64,000 nt of DNA from an uncultured bacterium (GCA_947643595.1 CANRWP010000002.1:51036-115035), one strand, 5' to 3'; counted from the stretch's first letter, positions 33,486 through 43,571 are shown. The notes: generated by a model not told the origin, from the letters alone. Numbers and translations: made by a program.

Positions 33486-34475
33486 TCAGTTTATTTTATC
33501 TATATTATGACAAGCCGCAAAATGATCCTTCTCAATTTCTTTCCACTCCGGCACCTTCTCCGCACATTCTGCGGTGGCATAAGGACACCTGGTACGGAAT
33601 GTACAGCCAGAAGGAGGATTTAACGGACTCGGCACATCGCCCTCCAAAACAATACGATTGCTCTTTCTGGCCTGCTTCGGATCGGCGATCGGGATAGCCG
33701 AGATCAGACTCTTTGTGTAGGGGTGGAGCGGTCTGTCGATCAGCTTGTAGCTGTCCGCAAGTTCTACCATCCTGCCCAGATACATCACACCGATACGGTT
33801 TGATATATGTTTTACGGCCGAGAGATCATGGGCGATAAACAGGTAGGTCAGCCCCATCTGCTCCTGCAGGTCTTCAAACATATTGATAACCTGTGCCTGA
33901 ATCGAAACGTCCAGCGCAGAGATCGGTTCATCACAGACAATAAACTCCGGATTTACCGCAAGCGCCCTGGCAATGCCGACACGCTGCCTCTGTCCGCCGG
34001 AAAACTCATGGGGATAACGGTTTGCATGTTCGGAGTTGAGCCCTACCCTTTCCAGCATGTGAATGATCATGTCATAGCGCTCTTTATCATCCTTTGCGAG
34101 TTTATGCACATCGATCGCTTCCCCTACGATATCACCCACCGTCATACGGGGATCAAGGCTTGCATAAGGATCCTGAAATACGATCTGCATCCGTTTCCGA
34201 AAAGGCAGCATATTTGGAAATTCCTTTTTATCCACATCAAAGACCGTTTCACCGTCAAATGTAAATTTTCCGCCCGTGGGATCGTAGAGCCGCAGCATCG
34301 TACGTCCCGTAGTTGTCTTTCCGCAGCCGGATTCTCCCACCAGTCCCAGGGTTTCCCCTTTATTGATAAAAAAGGAGACATCATCTACCGCGCGCACATA
34401 TTTTTTTCTGCTGCCGAAACCGCCCGCAGGAAAATACTGACGAAGATGTTCTACTTCAATAAAATGTTCACTCAT
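33486..34475 (-). CDS. oppF: Oligopeptide ABC transporter ATPase
   Basis: A 329-residue ATPase with Walker [14 protein letters not shown], signature [12 protein letters not shown] and Walker [15 protein letters not shown]. The C-terminal oligo_HPY region contains the cysteines of [15 protein letters not shown] that form an iron-sulfur-like cluster in related proteins. It starts within the end of oppD (8-base overlap), so the two subunits are made in step. It powers peptide uptake through OppB/OppC. Confidence 0.95.
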   Translation of the reverse strand: MSEHFIEVEHLRQYFPAGGFGSRKKYVRAVDDVSFFINKGETLGLVGESGCGKTTTGRTMLRLYDPTGGKFTFDGETVFDVDKKEFPNMLPFRKRMQIVFQDPYASLDPRMTVGDIVGEAIDVHKLAKDDKERYDMIIHMLERVGLNSEHANRYPHEFSGGQRQRVGIARALAVNPEFIVCDEPISALDVSIQAQVINMFEDLQEQMGLTYLFIAHDLSAVKHISNRIGVMYLGRMVELADSYKLIDRPLHPYTKSLISAIPIADPKQARKSNRIVLEGDVPSPLNPPSGCTFRTRCPYATAECAEKVPEWKEIEKDHFAACHNIDKIN

Positions 34476-35469
34476 GGGATGCTCCTTTCTCCATTTCTTC
34501 TTTCTGGTTCAGCCAGCACTGTGTATAATGCACTTCCCCGAATTCCGTAACAGGCGGCATCTCACGGAGACAGATCTTCATCGCTTCATCACATCTTGGC
34601 GCGAAGGGACAGCCCTTCGGCGGATTCAGCATATCCACAGGCGTTCCCTCGATGGGTATAAGCCTCTCATGTTCTTTTGTATCCAGTCTCGGAATAGAAC
34701 GGATCAACCCCTTTGTATACTGATGCTTCGGATGATAGAAGATATCGTCAGCCGTGCCATACTCTATGATTTTTCCGGCATACATAACCGCAATCCTCTC
34801 GCACATGCTTGCAACCACGCCCAGGTCATGGGTAATCATAATGATTGCCATGCCGAGTTTTTCTTTCAGTTCCATCATCAGTTCCAGAATCTGCGCCTGG
34901 ATCGTCACATCCAGCGCCGTTGTCGGCTCATCCGCGATCAGGAGCTTTGGTTCACATGCAAGTGCGATGGCGATCATCACACGCTGCCGCATACCGCCGG
35001 ACAATTCATGAGGATACTGTTTCAGACGTTTTTCAGGTTCATTGATACCTACCAGCTCAAGCAATTCCTTTGCCCGCTCTTTTGCCTCCTGTTTTGTCTT
35101 ATCCGTGTGAAGACGGATCACTTCCATGATCTGATTGCCCACTGTATAAACCGGATTTAAGCTTGTCATAGGATCCTGGAAGATAATGGATATCTCATTA
35201 CCGCGGATCTTACGCATCTCCTTCTCCGTCATATTTTCAATCTGATGTCCATTAAAATTAAGATTGCCGCCCAACAGTTTTCCGGGATGCGCTGTCAGCC
35301 CCATCAGAGAGTATGCGGTAACGGACTTACCCGATCCGCTCTCTCCTACGATACCCAGCACTTCTCCTTCTTTCAGATGGATGGAAACATCATTTAATGC
35401 CTTTACTTCTCCCGCGGGAGTAAAGAAAGAAAGCCGTTCATTTTTTATATCAACAAGATATTCCGCCAT
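34468..35469 (-). CDS. oppD: Oligopeptide ABC transporter ATPase
   Basis: A 333-residue ATPase with Walker [14 protein letters not shown], signature [12 protein letters not shown] and Walker [15 protein letters not shown], plus the C-terminal oligo_HPY segment [18 protein letters not shown]. It pairs with OppF. An AGGAGG-like site precedes the start, which is 17 bases after the oppC stop. Confidence 0.95.
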   Translation of the reverse strand: MAEYLVDIKNERLSFFTPAGEVKALNDVSIHLKEGEVLGIVGESGSGKSVTAYSLMGLTAHPGKLLGGNLNFNGHQIENMTEKEMRKIRGNEISIIFQDPMTSLNPVYTVGNQIMEVIRLHTDKTKQEAKERAKELLELVGINEPEKRLKQYPHELSGGMRQRVMIAIALACEPKLLIADEPTTALDVTIQAQILELMMELKEKLGMAIIMITHDLGVVASMCERIAVMYAGKIIEYGTADDIFYHPKHQYTKGLIRSIPRLDTKEHERLIPIEGTPVDMLNPPKGCPFAPRCDEAMKICLREMPPVTEFGEVHYTQCWLNQKEEMEKGASHE

Positions 35470-35486
35470 TTTTCACTTTCCTCCTT

Positions 35487-36533
35487 TTAATTTTTCAGCT
35501 TCGGATCGAATGCATCACGCAGGCCGTCACCAAACAGGTTAAAGCTCAGAATGATCAAACTGATCAGAATCGCCGGAATAAACAACAGATGCGGATAGGT
35601 ACCCATACCGTTGATCGCATCGGATGCCAGGGAACCGAGGGAAGGAAGCGGCACTGCCACGCCCATACCCAGGAAGCTCAAAAAGCTCTCTGTAAAAATG
35701 GAGGACGGGATCTGCAGAGTCGTCGTCACGATCAATGTACCGATACAGTTGGTCAGCAGGTGCTTTTTAATGATCCTGCCGTTGCCAACACCCAGCGCCC
35801 TTGCCGCCGTGACATATTCACTCTCTTTTAATGTCAGTATCTGACTTCGCACCATTCTCGCCATACCAACCCAGTAGAGCAGTGCGAACACCAGGAAAAT
35901 GCTGATCAGGTTACTTCCCACCACATTGATCCAGCTAAAGCCCGGCACCGTCGCAAGCCGGGTAAGAGGATCATCCAGCGCAAATTTTAACAGAACGATC
36001 AGAAGAATATCCGGAATCGTATAGATAATATCCACGATACGCATCATGATCAGATCCACCCAGCCGCCGAAAAACGCCGCCACAGAACCATAGATGGAAC
36101 CGATGATCAGGATGATTCCTGTCGCGATCAGGCCGACCAGCAGGGAAATACGGCTTCCCATCATCACGCGGATCGCGTAGTCACGCCCCATCTTATCCGT
36201 CCCGAAAATATGGGGAAATACTTTCTCGCCGGCGTCGATCCTCTCCTGTTCTCCTGCCGAATATTCCATCGGTCCCAGATTGTTTGCTCCCTTGATCTGC
36301 TCCTTGTAGCTGTAGGGATAAAACATCGGAACGATAAAAGAAAAGATCATGACTAAAATAATAACGACCAGAGAGACCATCGCCACTTTATTTTTGCGCA
36401 GGCGCCGCATACCGTCCTTCCAGAAGCTCACGCTCTCACGCATGATGACCTGACTTTGTTTTTCTTCCTCCGTAGCGGGAATGAAATCTTCAGGTTTTAG
36501 TTTTAACTGAAAACTTAAAGCATTCTCTTTCAT
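35487..36533 (-). CDS. oppC: Oligopeptide ABC transporter permease
   Basis: A 348-residue permease with a long cytoplasmic N terminus (OppC_N), a first span KVAMVSLVVIILVMIFSFIVPMF, an extracellular stretch of about 60 residues (EQIKGANNLGPMEY...) and a BPD_transp_1 domain with the loop AARALGVGNGRIIKKHLLTN. It heterodimerises with OppB. Confidence 0.94.
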   Translation of the reverse strand: MKENALSFQLKLKPEDFIPATEEEKQSQVIMRESVSFWKDGMRRLRKNKVAMVSLVVIILVMIFSFIVPMFYPYSYKEQIKGANNLGPMEYSAGEQERIDAGEKVFPHIFGTDKMGRDYAIRVMMGSRISLLVGLIATGIILIIGSIYGSVAAFFGGWVDLIMMRIVDIIYTIPDILLIVLLKFALDDPLTRLATVPGFSWINVVGSNLISIFLVFALLYWVGMARMVRSQILTLKESEYVTAARALGVGNGRIIKKHLLTNCIGTLIVTTTLQIPSSIFTESFLSFLGMGVAVPLPSLGSLASDAINGMGTYPHLLFIPAILISLIILSFNLFGDGLRDAFDPKLKN

Positions 36534-36555
36534 TTTATCATTGTGCCTTTCTACT

Positions 36556-37473
36556 TTATTTCAATTTTATCCGCGGATCGACGATCTTGTAAGCGATATC
36601 CACAAACACATTCATAATAATCACGAGGGTAGCTAAGAAGATCGTAGTTCCCATGATCATCGTGTAGTCACGCCCGTTGATCGCCTTGATAAACTCTCCG
36701 CCAAGTCCCGGAATAACGAAGATCTTCTCCACCACAAAACTTCCGGTGATTGTGTAGGCAAGCATCGGTCCCACGTAAGTGATGACCGGAAGGATCGCAT
36801 TGCGCAGCGCATGTTTAAACAGGATAACACCGCCCGCAAGTCCCTTCGCCCGCGCTGTCCGCATATAATCCTGCCCCAACACATCCAGCATGGAAGAACG
36901 CATCAGTCTCATGATGTAAGCCGTGGGATAGAAAGAAAGCGCTGCCACCGGCATGATATAATGTTTTATACTGTCAAGCCCGATGGTCGGCAAAATCGCC
37001 AGTTTTACACCCAAAAAGTACATAAGCACCGTACAGATCACGAAACTCGGCACCGCGATACCACAGGTAGCCACCACGCTGATCAGCGAATCCGCAAATT
37101 TACCTCTCTTTAATGCTGCAATACACCCAAGCGGGATACCGAGAATCATAGAAACCAGAACACAGGAACCGCCAAGCCTTGCGGATACCGGAAATCTTGA
37201 TGTAATGATAGATGTAACCGTACGCCCCCTCTGTTTTAAACTGTCACCAAAATCTCCCTTCAGGGCGTCTGTCATATAAGTAAAATATCTCTGTGACATC
37301 GGCTTATCCAGGCCGTACTTCGCCTCCAATGCAGCCGTCGCCTGGGGACTTATCGCTTTCTCTGACAGAAACGGACCACCCGGCACCATGTTCATCAGAA
37401 AGAAGGTCAGTGTTGCCACCGCCCAGATCGTCACGATCCCCAGAACAATTCTTTTAACGATGTACTTAAACAT
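36556..37473 (-). CDS. oppB: Oligopeptide ABC transporter permease
   Basis: A 305-residue permease beginning FKYIVKRIVLGIVTIWAVATLTFFLMNMVPGGPF, the hallmark of DppB/OppB. The coupling loop is TARAKGLAGGVILFKHALRN near residue 220. It is the first gene of oppBCDFA. Its AAAGGAG site is strong, and the 5' region to 37600 is AT-rich with no confident -10/-35 pair. Confidence 0.94.
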   Translation of the reverse strand: MFKYIVKRIVLGIVTIWAVATLTFFLMNMVPGGPFLSEKAISPQATAALEAKYGLDKPMSQRYFTYMTDALKGDFGDSLKQRGRTVTSIITSRFPVSARLGGSCVLVSMILGIPLGCIAALKRGKFADSLISVVATCGIAVPSFVICTVLMYFLGVKLAILPTIGLDSIKHYIMPVAALSFYPTAYIMRLMRSSMLDVLGQDYMRTARAKGLAGGVILFKHALRNAILPVITYVGPMLAYTITGSFVVEKIFVIPGLGGEFIKAINGRDYTMIMGTTIFLATLVIIMNVFVDIAYKIVDPRIKLK

Positions 37474-37779
37474 AGTTAAAACTCCTTTACTCTTAAAAAG
37501 ATGTTATATTTATGACGTATATATACTTTATCACATTAATCTACGATAGCACAAAAATCAAACAATGTCCAATGTTTCGTAGGTTTTCCAGAAATTTTCT
37601 GCAAATTTTTACTATAAACGGAAAATGGCAGGCAGTTTTATTATGTAAATTTATGCAGAATTTTGGAGGATAACAAACGCTGCTTTTCAAAATATGGAGC
37701 AGTTGACCGTTCTTTTAAAAATATGTTATCGTTATAAGAGCGTTTGTTTCACTTTTATGGAAAGGCAAAGATTATCGTT
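37474..37779. promoter_or_regulatory. Divergent intergenic region, opp operon and two-component system
   Basis: A 306-base AT-rich gap with the direct repeat ACATTG-G-ACATTG (minus, near 37565-37580) on the opp side. On the other side a promoter (TTGACC 37703-37708, about 17 bases, TTATCG/TATCGT) is flanked by the 10-base inverted repeat AACAAACGCT (37672-37681) and AGCGTTTGTT (37739-37748). No ORF. Confidence 0.5.
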
Positions 37780-38457
37780 ATGAAGAACATTCTCATTATT
37801 GAAGACGATTCCGCTCTGACAGCGGGGCTCTGCAGAGCTCTCGCATCCGACGAATGTCGCTGCGCGGGATGCCGCTGTCTCCACGAGGCAAGATTACTCC
37901 TTAAGGACAATTCTTATGATCTTGTCGTTCTGGATGTAAATCTTCCGGACGGAAACGGCTTTGATTTTTTACAGGAAATAAAATGCGCCTGCTCTACTCC
38001 GGTCATCCTGCTGACCGCCAACGATATGGAAACCGATATTGTGACAGGACTGGAGCTTGGCGCCGAGGATTACATCACAAAACCTTTTTCCCTCGCTGTC
38101 CTGCGTGCCAGAGTAAACGCCGTCCTGCGCAGAAATCTTTCTGGAAAATCGGCATCTTTCTTTCAGATAAACAGTTATCTTTTTGATTTTGATAAAATGG
38201 AATTTTTCTGCGGGAATGAGAAGGTGGAACTGAGTAAAACGGAACAAAAACTTCTCCGTCTTTTGGTGGAGAATCCCGGCATCACGTTAAGCCGGGACAG
38301 ACTGATCGATTCCGTATGGACCGACGGGGCGGAATATGTGGATGAAAATGCTCTCTCCGTGACAATAAAACGCCTCCGGGATAAGCTGAAGGCGCAGGAG
38401 AATATAAAAACGGTCTATGGCATCGGGTACGTCTGGAAAAATGAAGCGTACTGCTGA
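37780..38457 (+). CDS. OmpR-family response regulator (transporter-linked)
   Basis: A 225-residue regulator with an N-terminal receiver (acidic pocket IIEDDS, phospho-acceptor Asp in LVVLDVNLPDGNG, Lys in YITKPFSL) and a C-terminal winged helix (VENPGITLSRDRLIDSVW, VTIKRLRDKL, TVYGIGYVWK). I begin it at MKNILIIEDD; the track ORF adds 12 residues not expected in the receiver fold. The ribosome site is far (about 14 bases), so the start is a little uncertain. It pairs with the kinase 30 bases downstream and likely controls the ATPase/permease genes that follow. Confidence 0.92.
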   Translation: MKNILIIEDDSALTAGLCRALASDECRCAGCRCLHEARLLLKDNSYDLVVLDVNLPDGNGFDFLQEIKCACSTPVILLTANDMETDIVTGLELGAEDYITKPFSLAVLRARVNAVLRRNLSGKSASFFQINSYLFDFDKMEFFCGNEKVELSKTEQKLLRLLVENPGITLSRDRLIDSVWTDGAEYVDENALSVTIKRLRDKLKAQENIKTVYGIGYVWKNEAYC

Positions 38458-38487
38458 CTTTTCACAAAAGTTCAGGGAGATTTTCAA

Positions 38488-39399
38488 ATGAAAGAATTTG
38501 TTTTTATCATGTTGTTCCTGTGCACTATCCTGTCGCTTTTCGGCATTTTTCTTTATCATTGCCACACTCTGCGGATCATGCGCCGTCTGGAGGAAATGAT
38601 AGACGCTGCCATCGACGGTTCTTTTTCAGAACATACCTTTGACGAAAGCAGGCTTTCCGCCCTGGAAAGCCGTTTTGCGAAATATCTGTCCGCGTCCGAG
38701 ACTTCCTTCAAAAACACGACGATGGAAAAAGACAAAATAAAGACACTGATCTCCGATATCTCCCATCAGACGAAGACTCCTGTCTCCAACATTCTTTTGT
38801 ATTCCGAACTGCTGGCCGAGCAGGATCTCCCGGAGGAATCGAGACAGTATATCTCCGCTCTCACCGTTCAGGCAGAAAAGCTGAAATTTCTGATTATCTC
38901 GCTGGTAAAACTTTCCCGTCTGGAGACAGGAATCCTCACTCTGTCTCCTCAAAAAACCCCCGTTCTCCCGATGTTGGAAAATCTCGCCGCCCAATACGCC
39001 CATCCGGCGAAAGAAAAGAGGCTCACTCTGTCCATCTCGGAACCGGAAAGCCTGTATAATCTGTCCGCCGTATTCGATGAAAAATGGACTGCGGAAGCTG
39101 TCGGCAACCTTATCGACAACGCCGTAAAGTATACAGAACAGGGCAAGATTACCATCTCTGTCATTCCCTACGAGATATTCCTCTGCATCCGGATCGGGGA
39201 CACCGGCATTGGCATCCCTGAGCAGGAGCATACAAAGATATTTTCCCGCTTTTACCGTTCCGGATCTGTCCATGAAAAACCCGGTGTCGGCATCGGCCTC
39301 TTTCTTGCCAGGGAAATCGTCACACTGGAAGGCGGCTATATGAAGGTCTCCTCTAGGCCGGGAAAAGGTTCTGTCTTTTCCGTATATCTGCCATTATAA
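38488..39399 (+). CDS. Sensor histidine kinase, small-sensor type
   Basis: A 303-residue kinase with one obvious membrane span at the N terminus (FVFIMLFLCTILSLFGIFLYHC) and no room for an extracellular sensor. The H box is ISDISHQTKTPVSNILLYSEL, the N box NLIDNAVKYTEQG, and the G boxes IGDTGIGIPEQE and GVGIGLFLAREIV. This architecture is typical of kinases that sense through a partner ABC transporter rather than directly. A transporter is encoded 0.8 kb downstream. It probably responds to envelope stress or a peptide antibiotic, by inference. Confidence 0.9.
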   Translation: MKEFVFIMLFLCTILSLFGIFLYHCHTLRIMRRLEEMIDAAIDGSFSEHTFDESRLSALESRFAKYLSASETSFKNTTMEKDKIKTLISDISHQTKTPVSNILLYSELLAEQDLPEESRQYISALTVQAEKLKFLIISLVKLSRLETGILTLSPQKTPVLPMLENLAAQYAHPAKEKRLTLSISEPESLYNLSAVFDEKWTAEAVGNLIDNAVKYTEQGKITISVIPYEIFLCIRIGDTGIGIPEQEHTKIFSRFYRSGSVHEKPGVGIGLFLAREIVTLEGGYMKVSSRPGKGSVFSVYLPL

Positions 39400-39591
39400 T
39401 TTTTTTAATAAGAGTAGACATTTTTTATCGAATATGATATATTTTAGTTACGTTCAAAACCCGTCCGGCAGAATATACAGAAGTGTAAAGGAAACGGATC
39501 TTATCTGCTGCATATCTTATTTCTGTAAAAAGCAGTCAAAAAACTTATTTCAAATTATTCCGCATTTTTTGCATAGAAAGGAGATACCTCT

Positions 39592-40014
39592 ATGACACTT
39601 ACAAACGAAGATTTACTGGCTATTTCACAGGTTGTCGATACAAGACTTGAAAAAAGGCTGAAACCTATTGAAAAAGATATTAAAGAGTTAAAGGACGATG
39701 TCGCTGGTCTGAAAGTTGATATCATCGTTTTGAATGACAAAGTTCAGTCCTTAGACGACAAAGTTCAATCCTTAGACGACAAAGTTCAATCCTTAGACGA
39801 CAAAGTTCAATCTCTGGAAGCAGGTCTTCACAATGTCAGGCTGTTTCAGGAAAACATTATATTGCCGCGTCTGAACACGATCGAATCCTGCTATACCGAC
39901 ACTTATCACAGATATCAAAGAGACTGTGATAGAATGGAAACAGTTTTTGACGATGTCGATCTGTTAAAAAAAGTAGTCGCCGAGCACAGCGAAAAACTTC
40001 AAAAATTAGCATGA
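39592..40014 (+). CDS. Coiled-coil protein with exact heptad repeats, unknown function
   Basis: A 140-residue soluble protein that I cannot assign. It is highly charged, with a central coiled coil built from four nearly identical 7-residue units (DKVQSLD), one turn per 21-base DNA repeat, after a first helix (IEKDIKELKDDVAGLKVDI). The C-terminal third (NVRLFQENIILPRLNTIESCYTDTYHRYQRDCDRMETV) looks like further helices. Its own AAAGGAG site is present. The gene lies between a two-component system and an ABC transporter, but similar tandem-heptad proteins occur as stand-alone genes in clostridia. The near-identical repeats suggest copy number varies between strains. Confidence 0.75.
   Translation: MTLTNEDLLAISQVVDTRLEKRLKPIEKDIKELKDDVAGLKVDIIVLNDKVQSLDDKVQSLDDKVQSLDDKVQSLEAGLHNVRLFQENIILPRLNTIESCYTDTYHRYQRDCDRMETVFDDVDLLKKVVAEHSEKLQKLA
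39736..39819. repeat. 21-base tandem repeat, four copies, in frame
   Basis: Unit GACAAAGTTCAATCCTTAGA + C repeated four times; copies 2 and 3 are identical, copy 1 has one change and copy 4 diverges at its end. Each unit codes for one heptad, so gain or loss keeps the frame. Confidence 0.95.
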
Positions 40015-40074
40015 TCTACATTTTTTGCATATAATTTTCATTCTTTTTTATTTCTGAAAACAAATCTGCAAAAC

Positions 40075-40088
40075 TTACAAAACTGTTA
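40075..40088. promoter_or_regulatory. Candidate response-regulator box before the transporter
   Basis: TTACA-AAAC-TGTTA resembles the TNACA-N4-TGTAA inverted repeat bound by BceR-type regulators, lying about 90 bases before the ATPase start. A weak promoter (TTGGAA, 17 bases, TTATGA) follows at about 40103-40131. Confidence 0.35.
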
Positions 40089-40173
40089 TAATTTCTTTTC
40101 TTTTGGAAAGAATCTGGTAAGATTGTTATGAAAAAATAGTACTTAACATAAAAGAAAAGGAGACTATTTTTCT

Positions 40174-40851
40174 ATGGCTATCTTGTCAACAACAAACCTC
40201 AAAAAAATTTACGGAAATGGCGAGAACGCGGTACATGCCCTCGACGGCGTAACTCTCTCTATTGAACCGGGAGAGTTTACAGCGATTATCGGCACTTCCG
40301 GCAGCGGTAAATCCACACTTCTGCATATGCTGGGAGGGCTGGACAGACCTACTTCGGGCAGCGTAACCGTGGATGGAAAAGATATCTTTTCTCTAAAAGA
40401 CGAAGCTCTGACCATATTCAGACGGCGTAAGATCGGTTTTGTATTCCAGAATTACAATCTGGTACCGGTGTTAAATGTTTACGAAAACATTGTGCTGCCG
40501 ATCCAGTTGGACGGCAATGAACCGGACGCTGCTTACATCGACAATATCATCGAGACACTGGGGCTTTCCGAAAAGCTCTCCAATCTTCCTAATAACCTCT
40601 CCGGCGGTCAGCAGCAGAGAGTGGCAATCGCCAGAGCCATCGCCTCCAAACCAGCTATCATTTTAGCGGATGAACCCACCGGCAATCTGGACAGCAAGAC
40701 TTCCCAGGATGTTCTCGGCCTGTTAAAGCTGACCAGCAAGAAATTCTCCCAGACTATCGTTATGATCACCCACAATGAGGAGATCGCCCAGCTCGCCGAC
40801 CGGATCATCCGCATTGAGGACGGCAAAATCGTAACCAGAGAGAATATGTGA
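40174..40851 (+). CDS. ABC transporter ATPase (MacB/LolD/BceA type)
   Basis: A 225-residue single-domain ATPase with Walker A GTSGSGKSTLLHMLGGLD, signature NNLSGGQQQRVAIARA and Walker B IILADEPTGNLDSKT. The size and motifs are those of ATPases that pair with FtsX-type permeases in MacB-like, LolCDE-like and bacitracin-type systems. The next gene encodes the permease, with a start just beyond the stop. It probably moves peptides or lipids out of, or off, the membrane. Confidence 0.94.
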   Translation: MAILSTTNLKKIYGNGENAVHALDGVTLSIEPGEFTAIIGTSGSGKSTLLHMLGGLDRPTSGSVTVDGKDIFSLKDEALTIFRRRKIGFVFQNYNLVPVLNVYENIVLPIQLDGNEPDAAYIDNIIETLGLSEKLSNLPNNLSGGQQQRVAIARAIASKPAIILADEPTGNLDSKTSQDVLGLLKLTSKKFSQTIVMITHNEEIAQLADRIIRIEDGKIVTRENM

Positions 40852-40865
40852 GAGGAGGCGTACCA

Positions 40866-43553
40866 ATGAGAGTAGCAAACAGAAAATGTATCTACAGGCT
40901 TGCCTTTAAAAATCTGCAGGCTGCAAAACTCCGCAACCTGATCACAGTCCTTGCCGTGGCCCTGACCACAATCCTCTTTACAACGCTTTTTACGATCGCT
41001 CTGTCCATGGTGGAAAATTTTCAGCAGAGCAATTTCAGGCAGGTGGGCACTTACGCCCACGGAATTTTTAAGGAGCTTACAAAAGAACAGTTTGATGAAC
41101 TGAAGGACGACCCCCTTATTAAGGAATGGGGACTGCGCCGCATAGCAGGTCTGGCGACAGACGACGTCTTCAATAAATCCCAGGTGGAAGTCAGCTATAT
41201 GGACGAAAATTACGCAAAATTCGGCTTTACTACCCCCGCTGTGGGACATCTTCCCGAGGAGGGAACCAACCAGGCGGCAACAGATCTGAAATTATTATCG
41301 TTGCTCGGAGTGGAGCCTGAACTTGGAAACGAATTCACCGTCACTATCGATGTGGACGGCACCGAGACGACGGAAACCTTCACCCTCTGCGGCTACTGGG
41401 AGTATGATGAAGTCACGGTGGCAAACCATATCGTCATGGCGGAAAGCCGTCTGGATGAGATTCTCGAAAAATGCAACAATCAGAATCGCAACGGCAGAAC
41501 CGGATCTTATCAGCTCAATGTCATGTTCCGGAACGCCTCTTCCATTGAAAACGACTTAAAAACTGTTCTGAAAAAACATGGATTTCAAAATGATGAAGTG
41601 GGAAAAGACAATTATATCAAACTCGGCATCAACTGGGGTTATGTGGGAGCGCAGCTTTTTGATTCCATAGATTTTTCCGTTATCCTTGGCATCATAGTGG
41701 TGGTCATTCTGATCATTTTCACCGGATATCTGATCATTTACAATATTTTTCAGATCTCGGTAGCGGGAGACATCCGCCATTACGGTCTTTTAAAGACCAT
41801 CGGTACAACAGGAAAACAAATCAAAAAGATCGTGAGAATTCAATCTCTGCTGCTCTCGGGGATCGGTATCCCCATAGGGCTCCTTCTCGGCTATGGAACC
41901 GGCGTGCTTCTTGCACCTGTCGTCATAGGAGCGGTATCGAACAACGACAGCATTTATTACGCCTCCGTTTCCGCAAATCCGGCTATCTTTATCGGTGCGG
42001 CACTCTTTTCTGTCATCACAGTGCTGATTTCCTGCAGGAAGCCGAGCAAAATGGCGGGAAAAGTCTCTCCGATCGAAGCGTTGCGCTACACGGAGTCGGA
42101 CAGTCTCTCTAAAAAGAGAAAGGTTAAAAAAGTATCAAGAAAAGGGATTTCCATTTTTTCCATGGCATTTGCCAATATGGGCAGAAACCGAAAAAAAACA
42201 TTTGTCACAGTATTATCTATGTCCCTGTCCATCGTACTTTTCACTCTGACGGTCATCCTGTCAAACGGTTTCAGCATGGAAAAATATCTAAGTAATATGA
42301 TCAGCACGGATTTTATCGTCGCGGATGCCAGCTATTTCAATGTGAGGATGCACTGGGGAGACAGGACGCCTGTGTCGGACGATATCGTCGCACTGTTAGA
42401 AAATATGGACGGTATCACAGGTGCTGGAAAAACTTATGGGGAAGCAGATTTTTTTGTCTACGATTTTATTGAGGAAGATTATATCAGAAGCGGCCATCTG
42501 TCGAGATATTACAGTGCAGAAGATATTGAGCACTACATCAGTTCCATGCCAAGAGAAGGAAACCAGATTTTAAACGAGATAGACATCTATGGAATGGATG
42601 AGTTCTGTCTGGACGAACTGAAAGTGTGGGATGGAGATATCTCCCGCCTGAAAACCGAAGAAAATGTGATAGCCGCCGTCTATTTCGAGGACGACTACGG
42701 CAATATGGAAGACTGGACGAACTGGGCGAAAGTCGGCGACACGGTTAAGATCCGATACAGCAGGGAGACCGAATATTATGATACACAGACAGGAGAAATA
42801 TACGAGGCGGACAATTTAGACAGCCTGCCCGCAACCGCTTCCATATCCAAGCGCCCCAAGGAAGGGACATTTAAGGACATGGAATACGAGGTCGCCGCTG
42901 TCGTCTCCATACCAACCAGCCTGAATTATCGCTTCTACGCCAATGAGCAGTTTGTCCTAAACTCCGAGCAGTTCATCAGAGATACCGGGACTTCCGTGCC
43001 GATGTACTATACCTTTGATATGGTGGACGATGAGGCCGTCAAACAGGACATGGAACATTTTATGGCAGACTATACGAACAATGTGGATCCCTCTCTGGAC
43101 TATGAGAGCCGTTATACTTACGCTGGGGAATTTGAATCCTTCCGCAATATGTTTCTGCTGATGGGAAGCATTCTGAGCTTTATCGTGGGACTGATCGGCA
43201 TTCTGAACTTCTTAAACGCTGTTCTCACCGGCATTATCACCCGCCACAGGGAATTTGCCATGCTGCAGTCCATCGGTATGACCGGAAAACAGTTAAAAAA
43301 GATGCTGGTACTGGAAGGACTTTACTATACTCTGGGTTCCGTTGTCATCTCCTTTATTCTGGCGGTCACAATAAGCCCCTCCGCCGCGAATGTGGTAGAG
43401 AATATGTTCTGGTTTTTTGAGTACCATTTCATGATAACGCCCCTCTTTATCACAGTACCGATCTTCACACTGCTCGGCATCCTGCTGCCGTTGATCAGCT
43501 ATCGGTTTTTGGCGAAGAAGTCCATCGTGGAAAGGCTGCGGGAAACGGAGTAA
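40866..43553 (+). CDS. Large FtsX-domain ABC transporter permease
   Basis: An 895-residue permease with two FtsX modules. The first span is near residue 20-50 (RNLITVLAVALTTILFTTLFTIAL), then an extracytoplasmic region of about 190 residues, three spans near 275-390, a middle span near 430 (KTFVTVLSMSLSIVLFTLTVILS), a second extracytoplasmic region of about 300 residues rich in Asp/Glu/Tyr, and three C-terminal spans ending VERLRETE. The start at MRVANRK follows GAGGAGG; the track ORF starts six codons earlier without a good site. It differs from BceB (about 650 residues) by having two large outer domains. Confidence 0.9.
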   Translation: MRVANRKCIYRLAFKNLQAAKLRNLITVLAVALTTILFTTLFTIALSMVENFQQSNFRQVGTYAHGIFKELTKEQFDELKDDPLIKEWGLRRIAGLATDDVFNKSQVEVSYMDENYAKFGFTTPAVGHLPEEGTNQAATDLKLLSLLGVEPELGNEFTVTIDVDGTETTETFTLCGYWEYDEVTVANHIVMAESRLDEILEKCNNQNRNGRTGSYQLNVMFRNASSIENDLKTVLKKHGFQNDEVGKDNYIKLGINWGYVGAQLFDSIDFSVILGIIVVVILIIFTGYLIIYNIFQISVAGDIRHYGLLKTIGTTGKQIKKIVRIQSLLLSGIGIPIGLLLGYGTGVLLAPVVIGAVSNNDSIYYASVSANPAIFIGAALFSVITVLISCRKPSKMAGKVSPIEALRYTESDSLSKKRKVKKVSRKGISIFSMAFANMGRNRKKTFVTVLSMSLSIVLFTLTVILSNGFSMEKYLSNMISTDFIVADASYFNVRMHWGDRTPVSDDIVALLENMDGITGAGKTYGEADFFVYDFIEEDYIRSGHLSRYYSAEDIEHYISSMPREGNQILNEIDIYGMDEFCLDELKVWDGDISRLKTEENVIAAVYFEDDYGNMEDWTNWAKVGDTVKIRYSRETEYYDTQTGEIYEADNLDSLPATASISKRPKEGTFKDMEYEVAAVVSIPTSLNYRFYANEQFVLNSEQFIRDTGTSVPMYYTFDMVDDEAVKQDMEHFMADYTNNVDPSLDYESRYTYAGEFESFRNMFLLMGSILSFIVGLIGILNFLNAVLTGIITRHREFAMLQSIGMTGKQLKKMLVLEGLYYTLGSVVISFILAVTISPSAANVVENMFWFFEYHFMITPLFITVPIFTLLGILLPLISYRFLAKKSIVERLRETE

Positions 43554-43571
43554 AATTTTATGACATGAAAA

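Noticed and set aside
39736-39819. CRISPR-like array
   Set aside because: The repeats are head to tail without spacers and stay in frame inside a coding gene. This is a coding minisatellite.
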